DNA from: an uncultured bacterium
GTDB lineage: Bacteria; Bacillota; Clostridia; Lachnospirales; Anaerotignaceae
Length of the DNA stretch: 17,181 nucleotides
Direction of reading: 5' to 3'
NCBI GenBank assembly: GCA_905214825.1
Contig: CAJMNV010000026.1
Coordinates: 1-17,181, forward strand
The notes beneath the pieces were generated by a model. That model searched no databases. It was not told where the DNA came from and saw only the letters and a program-made list of their open reading frames with translations. Positions 1 to 8,341 of this stretch are shown here, piece by piece. The position numbers were made by a program, and so were the translations under genes. Position 1 is the first letter of the stretch, and each line of letters opens with the position of its first letter.

Positions 1-1222
1 CCACACAAAAATTTTCATTTTTATTTGTTTTTTTCTTTTGCAATGCCTGCATATTTTCAAATATCCATTTCCATGTTTCCAGCATACCATCTGATGACTT
101 TCCAACTGTTGCATACAAAACTGTTTTCAAATGTTCATATTGTAATTTGGTTTCTATATCGTCCAAAATATTTTGCAAAATATTTTGCAACAATTCCGCA
201 ACCAAATCAGACGAAATATCATCTACATTATTTATCAAATACATGGCACTGACAGGACGTTTTTTCAATTCTTTTTGCCAAAATTCTTTACTATCTGCAT
301 CAATATGTTTTGCCAATGTACAAAACACACTTTTTTTGCAATTTCCTTTTTCTGTTTTGACCATATCCCAAAGCAAAGGCAAATTTTTTTTCTCACAAGA
401 AAGTGCTTTTATGGCATTTTCTCGAACATCTTTTTCTGCATATTCCAATAATGATAAATACCAATCATTTTCTTTTGTACCTGCAATGGCTTGTACCAAT
501 TTTACTTTTTGGGCAAAAACCTTTTGTTTTTGCTGCATCAACTCTTGATTTCCAAAATCCTTTTTCAAAAAATACAGTATCATCTCTGTGTCTAATTTTG
601 GCAATGTATATGTATTATAATGTGCTCTCCATCTATCTGCTGCTACATCTCCATAATAATCATTGTTATAATAATCGTAACCAACCAAAAAATCTATTGG
701 CTCTTGTGTAATCATATGCTCCAATACACGATACACCAAATATGCCATCTCTCCATATGCATCATCTAAGTCATTGATAAGTGCATGAATGACACGATAA
801 TCTGCCAACATATCACTTTTTTCTTTTACAAAATTTTCCAATACCTCCATACGTCCAGAACCAGTTGTTGTCAATGCTTCTAATAACGGAGAAAGCTCGC
901 TGTAATGCATTGGCACAGCTTTTGCATTACTGCTGCCTATTTTCAACTGTATTTTTTCGCCTTCCACCTGTGTAGCACCTTGTGTATATATCACAGCATC
1001 CAAAAGCCCAAGCAAATCCAATAGCAATCCATTTCTTTTGCTATCTTCTGCTGAAAGTAACTGCTCTAACCCTGCATAAATTTTTTGAAATACAGGGTTT
1101 TTGCTTGCCAATGGTGCAAATGCTTCCATCAAACGTTGCAAACGAAAATCTTCTGCCAATAACTGTGTGCCTGCAACCGCACTATATACCAAACGTTGTT
1201 TTATCTCCAATAAAGGGTTCAT
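1..1222 (-). CDS. HEAT-like helical repeat protein, C-terminus cut by window edge
   Basis: My own translation gives an ATG at 1222-1220 and an open frame of 407 codons to position 2 with no stop, so the protein continues beyond the window. A GAGGAGG ribosome site at 1230-1236 sits 7 bases ahead and overlaps the stop codon of the SWIM gene, so the start is firm and translation is probably coupled. The protein looks all-helical, with no signal peptide or membrane segment. Around residue 261 the pattern YAEKDVRENAIKALS is a good HEAT-repeat match, and a weaker one lies near residues 150-168. A Tyr/Asp-rich stretch follows at about 180-205. No catalytic motif is visible. HEAT-like proteins are known beside SWIM proteins in MoxR/VWA clusters, so a scaffold role with the upstream product is plausible but inferred. 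The gene is certain; the family name is not. Confidence 0.88.
   Translation of the reverse strand, partial: MNPLLEIKQRLVYSAVAGTQLLAEDFRLQRLMEAFAPLASKNPVFQKIYAGLEQLLSAEDSKRNGLLLDLLGLLDAVIYTQGATQVEGEKIQLKIGSSNAKAVPMHYSELSPLLEALTTTGSGRMEVLENFVKEKSDMLADYRVIHALINDLDDAYGEMAYLVYRVLEHMITQEPIDFLVGYDYYNNDYYGDVAADRWRAHYNTYTLPKLDTEMILYFLKKDFGNQELMQQKQKVFAQKVKLVQAIAGTKENDWYLSLLEYAEKDVRENAIKALSCEKKNLPLLWDMVKTEKGNCKKSVFCTLAKHIDADSKEFWQKELKKRPVSAMYLINNVDDISSDLVAELLQNILQNILDDIETKLQYEHLKTVLYATVGKSSDGMLETWKWIFENMQALQKKKTNKNENFCV
165..188 (-). repeat. Perfect 12-bp tandem duplication inside the HEAT-like gene
   Basis: The unit AAAATATTTTGC occurs twice head to tail on the plus strand (165-176 and 177-188). It is in frame and encodes a doubled Leu-Gln-Asn-Ile segment near residues 345-352 of the minus-strand protein. 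The identity of the copies suggests recent slippage adding one helical turn. Confidence 0.85.
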
Positions 1223-1229
1223 ATCTTTG

Positions 1230-1236
1230 CCTCCTC
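1230..1236 (-). promoter_or_regulatory. Strong ribosome binding site overlapping the SWIM stop codon
   Basis: GAGGAGG on the minus strand lies 7 bases before the ATG of the HEAT-like gene. Its first bases belong to the TGA stop (1237-1235) of the SWIM gene, an arrangement that favours re-initiation by the same ribosomes. Confidence 0.8.
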
Positions 1237-2653
1237 AATATTGCAACCGAATGATTTCATTTTCTGTAACAATGCTGTATGGCTGCATATAAATGCGTCC
1301 ATCTGCATAATCATAACGTAACACCCCAAACATCACTTGATTTTCCAACCATGCTTTATTGGGAAGCCATTCCAATTTTTTATCATTATTCCACATCATA
1401 TCACGTAATACAATATTATTGCCTTTCCCATCTTCCAAAACCAAATCTTTCTCTATACAATAAATTTCAGAAAATGGTATCAATATTGCCATACGTTTTT
1501 CTGCCAATGTATTTTTGATTTCATTTTTGAACAATTTTGCGGCAGTTGGTATATCAGGCTGTGCAAATTTTTTGATTATTTGATACACATTTTTGTCAAC
1601 TTCTCTATTTTTACAGCCTTCCCAACGTACCCGTCGATTGTATCCACCTGGATAATAATACAACTTTGGTATTTCCAGCACATCAAAACAACTATCTTCT
1701 TGTTTTACATATTTCAATGCTTTCACAGGTCTGTAATTATTTGTTTGATGTATATTACCTGTATCCAATTCCAACCAATACCCTTTATCAATAAATTCTT
1801 TTCTTGCATCATCATATATCACTTCAAAAGCAAGCTGTACCAATTCCACATTTTCCTTGACAGCCCCCACACTATCCAAGTCCTCCAATTTCCAAATACC
1901 GCCCAATGCTTCATATAAAACTGTATCTTCCAAATCATATTGCTTTGTTTCCAGTTTGTTTTCCAAATATGCACGGGATTTTTGTATCATTGCATGAATA
2001 CGAATGAGTATTCTAATGGTATCGCTATAATCCACTTCATCTTCTTTTTTATGTTGTATGTAATTGATTGCTGCTGCCAAACGGGAAAATTCTATTTGCA
2101 CACCTGTCAAATAATAACTACCCAAATCTTTTGCCAATTTCTCATACACTTTTTGAGAAACACCCGCCAATGTTCCCAAACCATTCGACAACAAATCATT
2201 GACCATTTTTTCTGCCAAATCCAAACCTTCCAACTGTTTTTTGATTTTTTTTGTTTGTGCAGCTGTATTTGGTTTTTTGGGTTTTGTAGCTTGTTCTTGT
2301 TTCTTCTCTGCCCTTGCGGCTTGTTTTTCCCGTTTTTTTGCCAAATCTTCTGGTACATCTGCAACAGTAAATGTTTTTTCGCCCAATATTTCAAACATCA
2401 ATCCGATTGCGTGCTTGCAAGGAAATTGTCTGCTTGGGCAAGAACATCTGCAAGTTGGTGTTTCTTCATTTGTAAAATCAATCGATGTATGATATGGTTT
2501 TTTTCCACTACCCGCACAATCTGCCCAATATAATACATCATCTTCTGTTTTGTGCAAATCCGAAAAACTGCCTTTTTGTGATAACTTCCGTCCATTCTGT
2601 ACTGCAGAAGCATTTGGTGCTTGTAATAAAATCCATTCTTCTGTGATTTTCAT
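1235..2653 (-). CDS. SWIM zinc-finger protein
   Basis: I start this 472-residue protein at the ATG at 2653-2651, preceded by AAAGG with a 7-base spacer. A longer frame opening at 2734 would begin upstream of the likely promoter and add a Lys-rich tail unlike the family. The SWIM motif CxCx(n)CxH is clear at about residues 70-81 (C70, C72, C79, H81), in the sequence CSCPSRQFPCKH. SWIM domains bind zinc and are thought to contact nucleic acid or protein. A charged Lys/Glu/Ala-rich segment follows (about 100-145), probably helical. The remaining 300 residues are a soluble domain I cannot name. The module LEGLDLAEKMVNDLLSNGLG after the linker resembles SWIM proteins found with MoxR ATPase and VWA genes (E. 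coli YehQ and relatives); I make that link from memory of the family. No catalytic residues are evident, so function is unknown. Confidence 0.9.
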   Translation of the reverse strand: MKITEEWILLQAPNASAVQNGRKLSQKGSFSDLHKTEDDVLYWADCAGSGKKPYHTSIDFTNEETPTCRCSCPSRQFPCKHAIGLMFEILGEKTFTVADVPEDLAKKREKQAARAEKKQEQATKPKKPNTAAQTKKIKKQLEGLDLAEKMVNDLLSNGLGTLAGVSQKVYEKLAKDLGSYYLTGVQIEFSRLAAAINYIQHKKEDEVDYSDTIRILIRIHAMIQKSRAYLENKLETKQYDLEDTVLYEALGGIWKLEDLDSVGAVKENVELVQLAFEVIYDDARKEFIDKGYWLELDTGNIHQTNNYRPVKALKYVKQEDSCFDVLEIPKLYYYPGGYNRRVRWEGCKNREVDKNVYQIIKKFAQPDIPTAAKLFKNEIKNTLAEKRMAILIPFSEIYCIEKDLVLEDGKGNNIVLRDMMWNNDKKLEWLPNKAWLENQVMFGVLRYDYADGRIYMQPYSIVTENEIIRLQY

Positions 2654-2702
2654 AACATTTCCTTTCCGCTTTTTACCAGCTTTTTTATTTTTTGCTAACT
2701 TG

Positions 2703-2711
2703 ATTATAGCA
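2703..2711 (-). promoter_or_regulatory. Probable extended -10 promoter for the SWIM/HEAT pair
   Basis: On the minus strand TGCTATAAT gives a perfect TATAAT (2708-2703) with the upstream TG of an extended -10 element. The -35 region is poor (T-rich, no close TTGACA), which extended -10 promoters tolerate. Transcription would start near 2696, about 43 bases before the ATG at 2653, consistent with the shorter SWIM start. Confidence 0.6.
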
Positions 2712-2773
2712 TATCTGTCATAAAAAGAAAACATATATTCGTATTTTTAAAAAATTCACAATCTTTTTACACA

Positions 2774-2817
2774 AAAAGAAGTGCATACTTTGTAATACGA
2801 AAGCACACACTTCTTTT
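2774..2817 (-). terminator. Probable terminator of the SLH surface protein gene
   Basis: AAAAGAAGTG (2774-2783) pairs perfectly with CACTTCTTTT (2808-2817). An inner CTTT/AAAG pairing (2788-2791 with 2800-2803) extends the stem. In the minus-strand RNA the outer arm ends in a T-rich run. It lies 43 bases after the stop at 2861 and ahead of the SWIM promoter, separating the two units. The stem is A/U-rich, so strength is uncertain. Confidence 0.6.
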
Positions 2818-2860
2818 CTTTGTTCATAATACAGTCATATCAAACAAATGACATCATTTT

Positions 2861-5800
2861 TTAATTTTTCACATAGTTCCAAAGTATTGTTGCCACTTCT
2901 GCCCTTGTAATTGCAGATTTTAGATTTGATATTTTGCCATCATTTGCAGCCACAATACCATTTTGCACTGCCCAATTCACACTTTCTACTGCCCAATGTG
3001 AAACATTGTCTAAATTCACAGAAGTTTTATTTTCTGTTACAACATTTTCTTTATCTGTTTGCAAACGATAAAGCATAACCAACAATTCTTCTTTTGTAAT
3101 TGGTTTATTTGGTGCAAATTTTCCATTACCCACACCACTGATAATATCATTTTGAGATGCCCATGCAACTGCATCTGCAAAATAATCTGATTTCTTCACA
3201 TCTGCAAATGCATTACTATTTGTGGTTGTTGGTTTGTCTTCCAAACGATACATCACTTGTGCAAACATACCTCTTGTCATAGAAACCTCTGGTGAAAATT
3301 TATCTTTTTTTGTCCCAAAGAATAATTCATGGCTGGTTACAAAATCAACTGCATCGCCATACCATGCACTTTCGGCAACATCTTTAAAAGGTTTGCTGTT
3401 GTCATATATTTCAAGTTTTGCATTTTTCATTAACGAAACCACCAAACCATCTTCATTTGCATAAGAATATTTCACAACTTGTTTGTTTCCATTTTCATCA
3501 ACTATCACAGCAACCATACCGGCATTTTGTGGAACATCCGGAATTGTCACAACATGTGTCGCTTCTTTTTCAGGCACTGTCACATTCGCATTGATTTTTC
3601 CATCTGGTTTAAATGTTGTTTCTATTTTTGTACCATCTGGTTTGGTCTGTGTGTTGATTATTGTACCATCTTTTTCTTTGACAACGGTTTCCACTTGTCC
3701 ATCTGGCATTTTGGTCACTTCAACGGTTGCACCATTTTCATTTTTGGTTACTGTTGTTTGTGAACCATCTGGATTTTTTGTCGGAGTGTTGTTATTTTGA
3801 GAAGATGATGAAGAAGAACCGCCACCACTTGTTCTTCTATAAACACTCACTTTACAACTTGCAGAATACTTTCCATCACTTGTTTGCACTGTAATCACTG
3901 CATCACCTATATTTTTTGCAATGACTTTTCTGGCGTTTTCTTGTCCGTCTACAGGTTTTAATTCTACTGCATTACCTGTCACACTCCATGTCAAAGATTT
4001 GTCACTTGCATCTTCTGACAAAATAGTTGCTGTCAAATCTGTTTCATTTCCAATGCGAATATTCAAATTTGTATGGTTTAATTTGATACCATTTTCAGGA
4101 ACAGTTGTATCATCTTTCTTTTCGTATTCTGCCTGAATATCTACATTTGACGCTGGCATTTCAAATGTAGTTGTTTTGTTGGTTGCTGATGCAAATGTAA
4201 CATTGGGTGTTGTTGTTGTCCATTTCACAAATTGTTTGCCTGCAATATCTTTTGCTGTAATGGTAACAATCTCCCCTTCTGCCGCTTCATTGATACTTGC
4301 TGTTCCATCTGTCACAGCAATATTATATTTTTTGATACTAATTTCATCTTTATAATTTGCCACAACCTCCACATCAGATGCTGGCATAGTAAATGTGGTT
4401 GTTTCGCTTTCTTTTGCTGTAAAAGTAACATTACCTTTTTTTGCTGTCCAACCAACAAATATTTTCCCTGGTATTTTATCTGCAACAATTTTCACTTGCT
4501 CTCCTGCTGTGGCAATTGTTGGTGTTGCAGTACCCTTTTGCACGGTAATGGTATACTGTGCAGGTGCATCTTTTGATATAACTTCAAGTGTACCCGGAAC
4601 AAATGTTGCTTTATAATTTGGACTTGCTTTTTCTGGCAATATCCCAATATTTATACTATGTTTACCTGGTTTTGTTGTATCCAATGTCTTACTATACCAC
4701 ATGGTCACAGGCCCCCACTTCCCATCAACACCATCTATATTTGCACGATAGTGTGTGCCCAACTGTGGATTATTCAAATCCATAGGCATTTCATCTACTC
4801 TGATTGTCTGTGATATTGCGGTCAATTTTATTTCCATTGGTGTAATCGCAAATTCTTTGGAAGCTTCCCCAATTTTTTTGTCTTTTGACAATTTCACTTC
4901 AATTCTGTACTTTCCTGCATCTGTTGGAGGGTTATCCAATTTTTTATTTGTTGTTACATTATAGAATGCAACCATCAAATCCTCTTTTTTTGCATTTTGT
5001 ACAGACCAACTGTTGTATCCAGTACCACTATATACCTTATCAGGTGCCTGTAACTGCAAATCCACTTCTGTTGCATCTGTGACAATAAAGTGGTATCTAA
5101 TTATCATGTCTTCATAATTGGTAAATGAAACTTTAATGGGAATAGAAAACTCTTGTTTTCCTTGTCCTGTCTTTCTTGTAAATTTCAAATGATTTTTTTC
5201 TATTATTGGAGTACCATCTAAAACTTTTTCATTTTCAATACCATTTTTATCAACGGTTATTGTGGTTGTTGTAAAGCCGCTTGGTAAATATGCAGAAAAA
5301 TCAATATCATGTGTCATTTGCTGGCTATTCAATGCAATCACTTGTGTATCGTGTATGGTGTCCGGTGCTTCTGCTTTCAAAATATTTACACTGGCAGGCA
5401 CTTGTGTATATGATGTATTGGATAATTCATACCATTGTGCATTTTCGCCTGCAATTTCCAAATCTTGCATATCAGCCTTATCATATGCACCTGCATTTAC
5501 ACCATTTACAACACCTTTCCCTGTTACATAAACACCATTCAATATTTCTTGCACAGCATCTTGCCATACAATACCAGTTATTTGGGTTTCTTTTGTTTGC
5601 CCATCATAAACAAAATCTTGTAACTTCACATTTTTGATATTTTCCTGCTTTATACTGAATTTATTCAATGTAATCGTAACTTTTTCATTTGCATTTGTGC
5701 TTTCTAACTGGTCACTGCCTCCATATCGCACACTGATTTTGGCTTCCCCTGGTTTTATAATATTTGATTTTGTATCATATACAAAAGTCGCTTGTCCATT

Positions 5801-8251
5801 TGTCACATAAGATTTACCCAAAACTTGGTCATTATATATAAACTCTACTTCATCTTTTTGTACAGAATATTCCAAACGGCGACTGGGCTTTTTGGGTTGT
5901 GCCGTAAATGTAAATGTGATTTTGTCCCCATATGTATATGTGTTTGTTTCGTTATCCACAGAAAGTCCTAATTCTGCTTGCCCTTTTACAATATCAAACT
6001 CTTTTGTAAAAATACCTGTATATTTGCCAATCCCTTCAATATTTGCAACTGCTTTTTTGTTTGTTGTGATAGCAACATTCTCTTCATATGTGACAATAAA
6101 ATCCGTACCTTCTATCAATGGAGTCCCATTCATAGTCACAATAACCTCTGGTGTTAGTTGCTTTCCGGTATATTTTTGAGGTGTTATATCATTTACTTTT
6201 ATGTCATTATTGTTTGTAATATCGATTGCACCTTGACTTGGCGTATCATGTACTGTTACACTTGCTCTTGCTTTTTCTTTTTCCAACAAAAGATCTAATG
6301 TGAAATCCGGACGTGTATCAGGGCTTATGTCTTCCAACATAAACAAGACAACATATTCTCCTGCTTTTGCTGTAGGGCCCCAATTAGAAAAATCATAAAC
6401 CCCATTACCTGTGTCAACAATCTGCATACCGGACAGCCAATCTGTATCATTTTGATTTGCTTTTAAGCTTTTTAAAATATCAGCACGTACTGTTGCCGCA
6501 AATACCTCTGGATAATATTCTACACCATTTTTATCTTTACATTTTATAACATATTGATATCTATCATTATCTAATCTCTGTGCAGATACATGATCAGGTC
6601 CAGATACAATTTCCATACTGCCAAATTCTCTTTGTGTATTGTCTAATGTACTTTGCACACTCCACCGATTATTTTCATACAACACTTCATAATTTTGATA
6701 ACCTGATGACAAAACAAATTTATCTTTTCCTTGTTCATTTGTATTTTGAGAAATCACATAAGGGGTTTTTTCTAGCAACCGTCCTACTGTATTGGTAGTT
6801 CCACCCCATGTTTGGAACTTTGTTTCACCTGTAATATCACCATCTATACGCAATGTATCATTTGTATTGAGTATCAGTGTGCCACCACCATTAAAATTTC
6901 CTTTGATTTCTGTTCCGTTCATAGAATTCAAATTCAATATCGTTCCATCAGAAACTGTAATATTTTTGATGACTGCTCCTGTTTCACCTGGTTTTGGTTC
7001 ATATAGAGAACGATTTTTTAATTCGATATTTTCTACATTATCAACTTTTACCTCCTGTGCAGAAACGCCATCAAAAACAACTGTGGTATGTGCATTCCCC
7101 ACCACTTTTGCGTTACCTCTCAAAGTTGTACTCCCTGTACCTTTGAATGTAACATTTACATTGCTTTTATTTTCACCTGCAAAAATACCCTCTCTCACAA
7201 TCGTTTTTGGGTCTAATGACAGTGTAACTTGTCCATCATATGGCACCATGCCATTTTGTCCTGCACTATGCCCTGTATAGATTGCTTTTAACATGGTTTT
7301 ATCATTTGCATTTGTCACAGTAAATTGTGCATAACTGCCAAGCGTTGTACCTCTATATCCTCCTGCATACACTTCTGGCAAAAGCTCAGACTCAGAGCTG
7401 CCAAATCCACCCAACGAACCGTTTGCCCCTGCTGTATAACATCTTACATTATCAAATGTCAAGCTATGCCCTGCAAGAAAAATCTCTCTATGTGGCACAC
7501 CACCCATAGCATCTGATGATATAAAATTCAATTCTATATCTTTGAATGTAACATGATCACCTGTCAGTTGTATAGGGCCACGGAACACCAAACTTACAGA
7601 GTCATCTTGTCCAGTAATCGTAACACCACCACGGATTTTGATCGGTGCTAAATCCATATCGCTGCCACCATCTACAACTGTGATATTTTTTGTTACAATA
7701 ATTTTTGTCACACTTGTATCTCTCAATGCTTGAAAAAATTCATTTGCTGTACCAACAACAGCCTCTCCTGCTCTCACATCTGCGATTGCTTCCACACCAT
7801 CTACCACATCTTCCACCAATGTTGCAGACTCCAATGGAATGAGTGGCAAAGTTGTATCTGCATTTTCTGTATTTTCTGTATTTTCTACATTTTCTGCATT
7901 TTCTTTATCTTCCACTTTTATTGCTGGTTTTAGAGGCATAGGGGCAGAAGTCATATCTTCTTTTTCGGGTTCCTGTACACTATCCTTGTCTGTCAAATCT
8001 TCTGTATTTTTTTGTTCTTCGTTTTCTTGTAAAGTTCCATCTATTTGGTCATATTCCATTGTTGCATCATTTTGTTGTGAATCAATTTCATTCTCTCTAT
8101 TTTGGTTTACATCATTGTGCAATCGCAGTAATTCTTCATCTGTCAACATACGCAAATCATTTTGTGCATACACAAAAGAACCCCCAAACTGTGTAGATGC
8201 CAAAATCACCGCCAATGCCGCAATCAATCTTTTTTTATCCTTCTTAGACAA
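2861..8251 (-). CDS. Giant secreted SLH-anchored modular surface protein
   Basis: This 1796-residue protein starts with TTG (8251-8249) behind AAGGAG. A Lys-rich, hydrophobic signal peptide ends near VYA|QN (residue 29). Next come an acidic linker (about 36-150) with ENT repeats, a probable right-handed beta-helix (about 165-500), and an unassigned stretch (about 540-670). A series of Ig/MBG-like modules spans about 680-1227; those at about 690-755 and 865-957 carry YTG or YDG motifs. Two InlB-like repeats (1232-1301, 1308-1377), a BIG2-like domain (about 1388-1470), a Gly/Ser hinge (about 1475-1485), PDG-rich repeats (1491-1562) and three SLH domains (about 1620-1662, 1682-1724, 1746-1796) follow. 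SLH triplets hold proteins to wall polymers, so the N-terminal modules should face outward. The beta-helix suggests adhesion or glycan binding, but no catalytic residues are visible. It is flanked by its own promoter and terminator and is probably monocistronic. Confidence 0.96.
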   Translation of the reverse strand: MSKKDKKRLIAALAVILASTQFGGSFVYAQNDLRMLTDEELLRLHNDVNQNRENEIDSQQNDATMEYDQIDGTLQENEEQKNTEDLTDKDSVQEPEKEDMTSAPMPLKPAIKVEDKENAENVENTENTENADTTLPLIPLESATLVEDVVDGVEAIADVRAGEAVVGTANEFFQALRDTSVTKIIVTKNITVVDGGSDMDLAPIKIRGGVTITGQDDSVSLVFRGPIQLTGDHVTFKDIELNFISSDAMGGVPHREIFLAGHSLTFDNVRCYTAGANGSLGGFGSSESELLPEVYAGGYRGTTLGSYAQFTVTNANDKTMLKAIYTGHSAGQNGMVPYDGQVTLSLDPKTIVREGIFAGENKSNVNVTFKGTGSTTLRGNAKVVGNAHTTVVFDGVSAQEVKVDNVENIELKNRSLYEPKPGETGAVIKNITVSDGTILNLNSMNGTEIKGNFNGGGTLILNTNDTLRIDGDITGETKFQTWGGTTNTVGRLLEKTPYVISQNTNEQGKDKFVLSSGYQNYEVLYENNRWSVQSTLDNTQREFGSMEIVSGPDHVSAQRLDNDRYQYVIKCKDKNGVEYYPEVFAATVRADILKSLKANQNDTDWLSGMQIVDTGNGVYDFSNWGPTAKAGEYVVLFMLEDISPDTRPDFTLDLLLEKEKARASVTVHDTPSQGAIDITNNNDIKVNDITPQKYTGKQLTPEVIVTMNGTPLIEGTDFIVTYEENVAITTNKKAVANIEGIGKYTGIFTKEFDIVKGQAELGLSVDNETNTYTYGDKITFTFTAQPKKPSRRLEYSVQKDEVEFIYNDQVLGKSYVTNGQATFVYDTKSNIIKPGEAKISVRYGGSDQLESTNANEKVTITLNKFSIKQENIKNVKLQDFVYDGQTKETQITGIVWQDAVQEILNGVYVTGKGVVNGVNAGAYDKADMQDLEIAGENAQWYELSNTSYTQVPASVNILKAEAPDTIHDTQVIALNSQQMTHDIDFSAYLPSGFTTTTITVDKNGIENEKVLDGTPIIEKNHLKFTRKTGQGKQEFSIPIKVSFTNYEDMIIRYHFIVTDATEVDLQLQAPDKVYSGTGYNSWSVQNAKKEDLMVAFYNVTTNKKLDNPPTDAGKYRIEVKLSKDKKIGEASKEFAITPMEIKLTAISQTIRVDEMPMDLNNPQLGTHYRANIDGVDGKWGPVTMWYSKTLDTTKPGKHSINIGILPEKASPNYKATFVPGTLEVISKDAPAQYTITVQKGTATPTIATAGEQVKIVADKIPGKIFVGWTAKKGNVTFTAKESETTTFTMPASDVEVVANYKDEISIKKYNIAVTDGTASINEAAEGEIVTITAKDIAGKQFVKWTTTTPNVTFASATNKTTTFEMPASNVDIQAEYEKKDDTTVPENGIKLNHTNLNIRIGNETDLTATILSEDASDKSLTWSVTGNAVELKPVDGQENARKVIAKNIGDAVITVQTSDGKYSASCKVSVYRRTSGGGSSSSSSQNNNTPTKNPDGSQTTVTKNENGATVEVTKMPDGQVETVVKEKDGTIINTQTKPDGTKIETTFKPDGKINANVTVPEKEATHVVTIPDVPQNAGMVAVIVDENGNKQVVKYSYANEDGLVVSLMKNAKLEIYDNSKPFKDVAESAWYGDAVDFVTSHELFFGTKKDKFSPEVSMTRGMFAQVMYRLEDKPTTTNSNAFADVKKSDYFADAVAWASQNDIISGVGNGKFAPNKPITKEELLVMLYRLQTDKENVVTENKTSVNLDNVSHWAVESVNWAVQNGIVAANDGKISNLKSAITRAEVATILWNYVKN
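2864..3394 (-). other. Region encoding three SLH anchoring domains
   Basis: Residues about 1620-1796 hold three copies of the pattern F-x-D-V...W/Y...A-V...G...F-x-P...TR/TK...L. The third keeps the canonical ITRAE core, whereas the first has TRGM and the second TKEE. In Gram-positive bacteria SLH triplets bind pyruvylated secondary wall polymer. The protein ends six residues after the last conserved Ile-Leu pair, typical of C-terminal anchors. Confidence 0.9.
3566..3781 (-). repeat. Degenerate PDG-containing repeats
   Basis: Residues about 1491-1562 contain the motif (N/K)(P/E/M/K)(D/N)G followed by a Thr/Val-rich strand, repeated roughly every 11-14 residues (NPDG, NENG, MPDG, EKDG, KPDG, KPDG). 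It follows a Gly/Ser hinge and links the outward modules to the SLH anchor. The spacing suggests a beta-strand stalk. Confidence 0.75.
4121..4558 (-). repeat. Two tandem InlB-like beta repeats in the surface protein
   Basis: Residues 1232-1301 and 1308-1377 are two copies of about 70 residues. Shared features are a start of Y-x-I-x-V, an inner G-E-x-V-x-I, the core G-K-x-F-V-x-W, and an end of TTTFxMPAS-(D/N)-V-(E/D). This matches divergent InlB B-repeat modules of Gram-positive surface proteins. The copies differ enough that the duplication is old. Confidence 0.85.
6752..7759 (-). other. Region encoding a probable right-handed beta-helix
   Basis: Residues about 165-500 alternate short hydrophobic strands with Gly/Asn turns, for example VTITG, LTGDHVTFKDIEL, HSLTFDNVRC, VNVTFKGTG, IKNITVSDGTILNLN. 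This ladder pattern is typical of pectate-lyase-like beta-helices used by bacterial adhesins and polysaccharide enzymes. No obvious Asp/Arg catalytic cluster stands out, so binding seems likelier than cleavage. The assignment rests on pattern only. Confidence 0.55.
7861..7905 (-). repeat. In-frame 9-bp minisatellite, about five copies
   Basis: On the minus strand the unit GAAAATRYA recurs about five times, encoding Glu-Asn-(Ala/Val/Thr) at residues about 117-131 of the surface protein. The unit is a multiple of three, so copy-number change would lengthen or shorten the acidic linker without breaking the frame. Confidence 0.85.
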
Positions 8252-8260
8252 AATCTCACG

Positions 8261-8266
8261 CTCCTT
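8261..8266 (-). promoter_or_regulatory. Ribosome site that fixes the TTG start of the surface protein
   Basis: AAGGAG lies 9 bases before the TTG at 8251. The next in-frame residues are SKKDKKRL and then a hydrophobic segment, exactly a signal-peptide start. A nearby GTG is in another frame. This supports a non-ATG start. Confidence 0.75.
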
Positions 8267-8288
8267 TTCTGTTTTTTACCACTTCATC

Positions 8289-8320
8289 ATATTTCTAAAA
8301 AAAATCCATTTTTGAAATAT
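8289..8320 (-). repeat. Inverted repeat in the surface-protein mRNA leader
   Basis: ATATTTC (8289-8295) and GAAATAT (8314-8320) can pair, with inner AAAAA/TTTTT pairing and a TGGA loop. A further GAAATAT follows directly (8321-8327). The hairpin would sit near the 5' end of the leader, upstream of the ribosome site. It is A/U-only, so its stability is doubtful. Confidence 0.35.
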
Positions 8321-8341
8321 GAAATATCATTTTTTAAGGAT

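Noticed and set aside
1940..2533. Plus-strand open frame of 197 codons opposite the SWIM gene
   Set aside because: Its Cys/Phe-rich composition is what the complement of Lys/Gln/Ala-rich coding gives. The minus strand carries the recognisable SWIM motif.
2654..2734. Longer N-terminus for the SWIM protein starting at 2734
   Set aside because: It would begin upstream of the extended -10 promoter at 2703-2711. The ATG at 2653 has its own ribosome site and starts the family-like sequence MKITEEW.
7861..7905. Possible CRISPR-like or regulatory repeat
   Set aside because: The units are 9 bp, contiguous without spacers and inside a coding frame, so this is a coding minisatellite.
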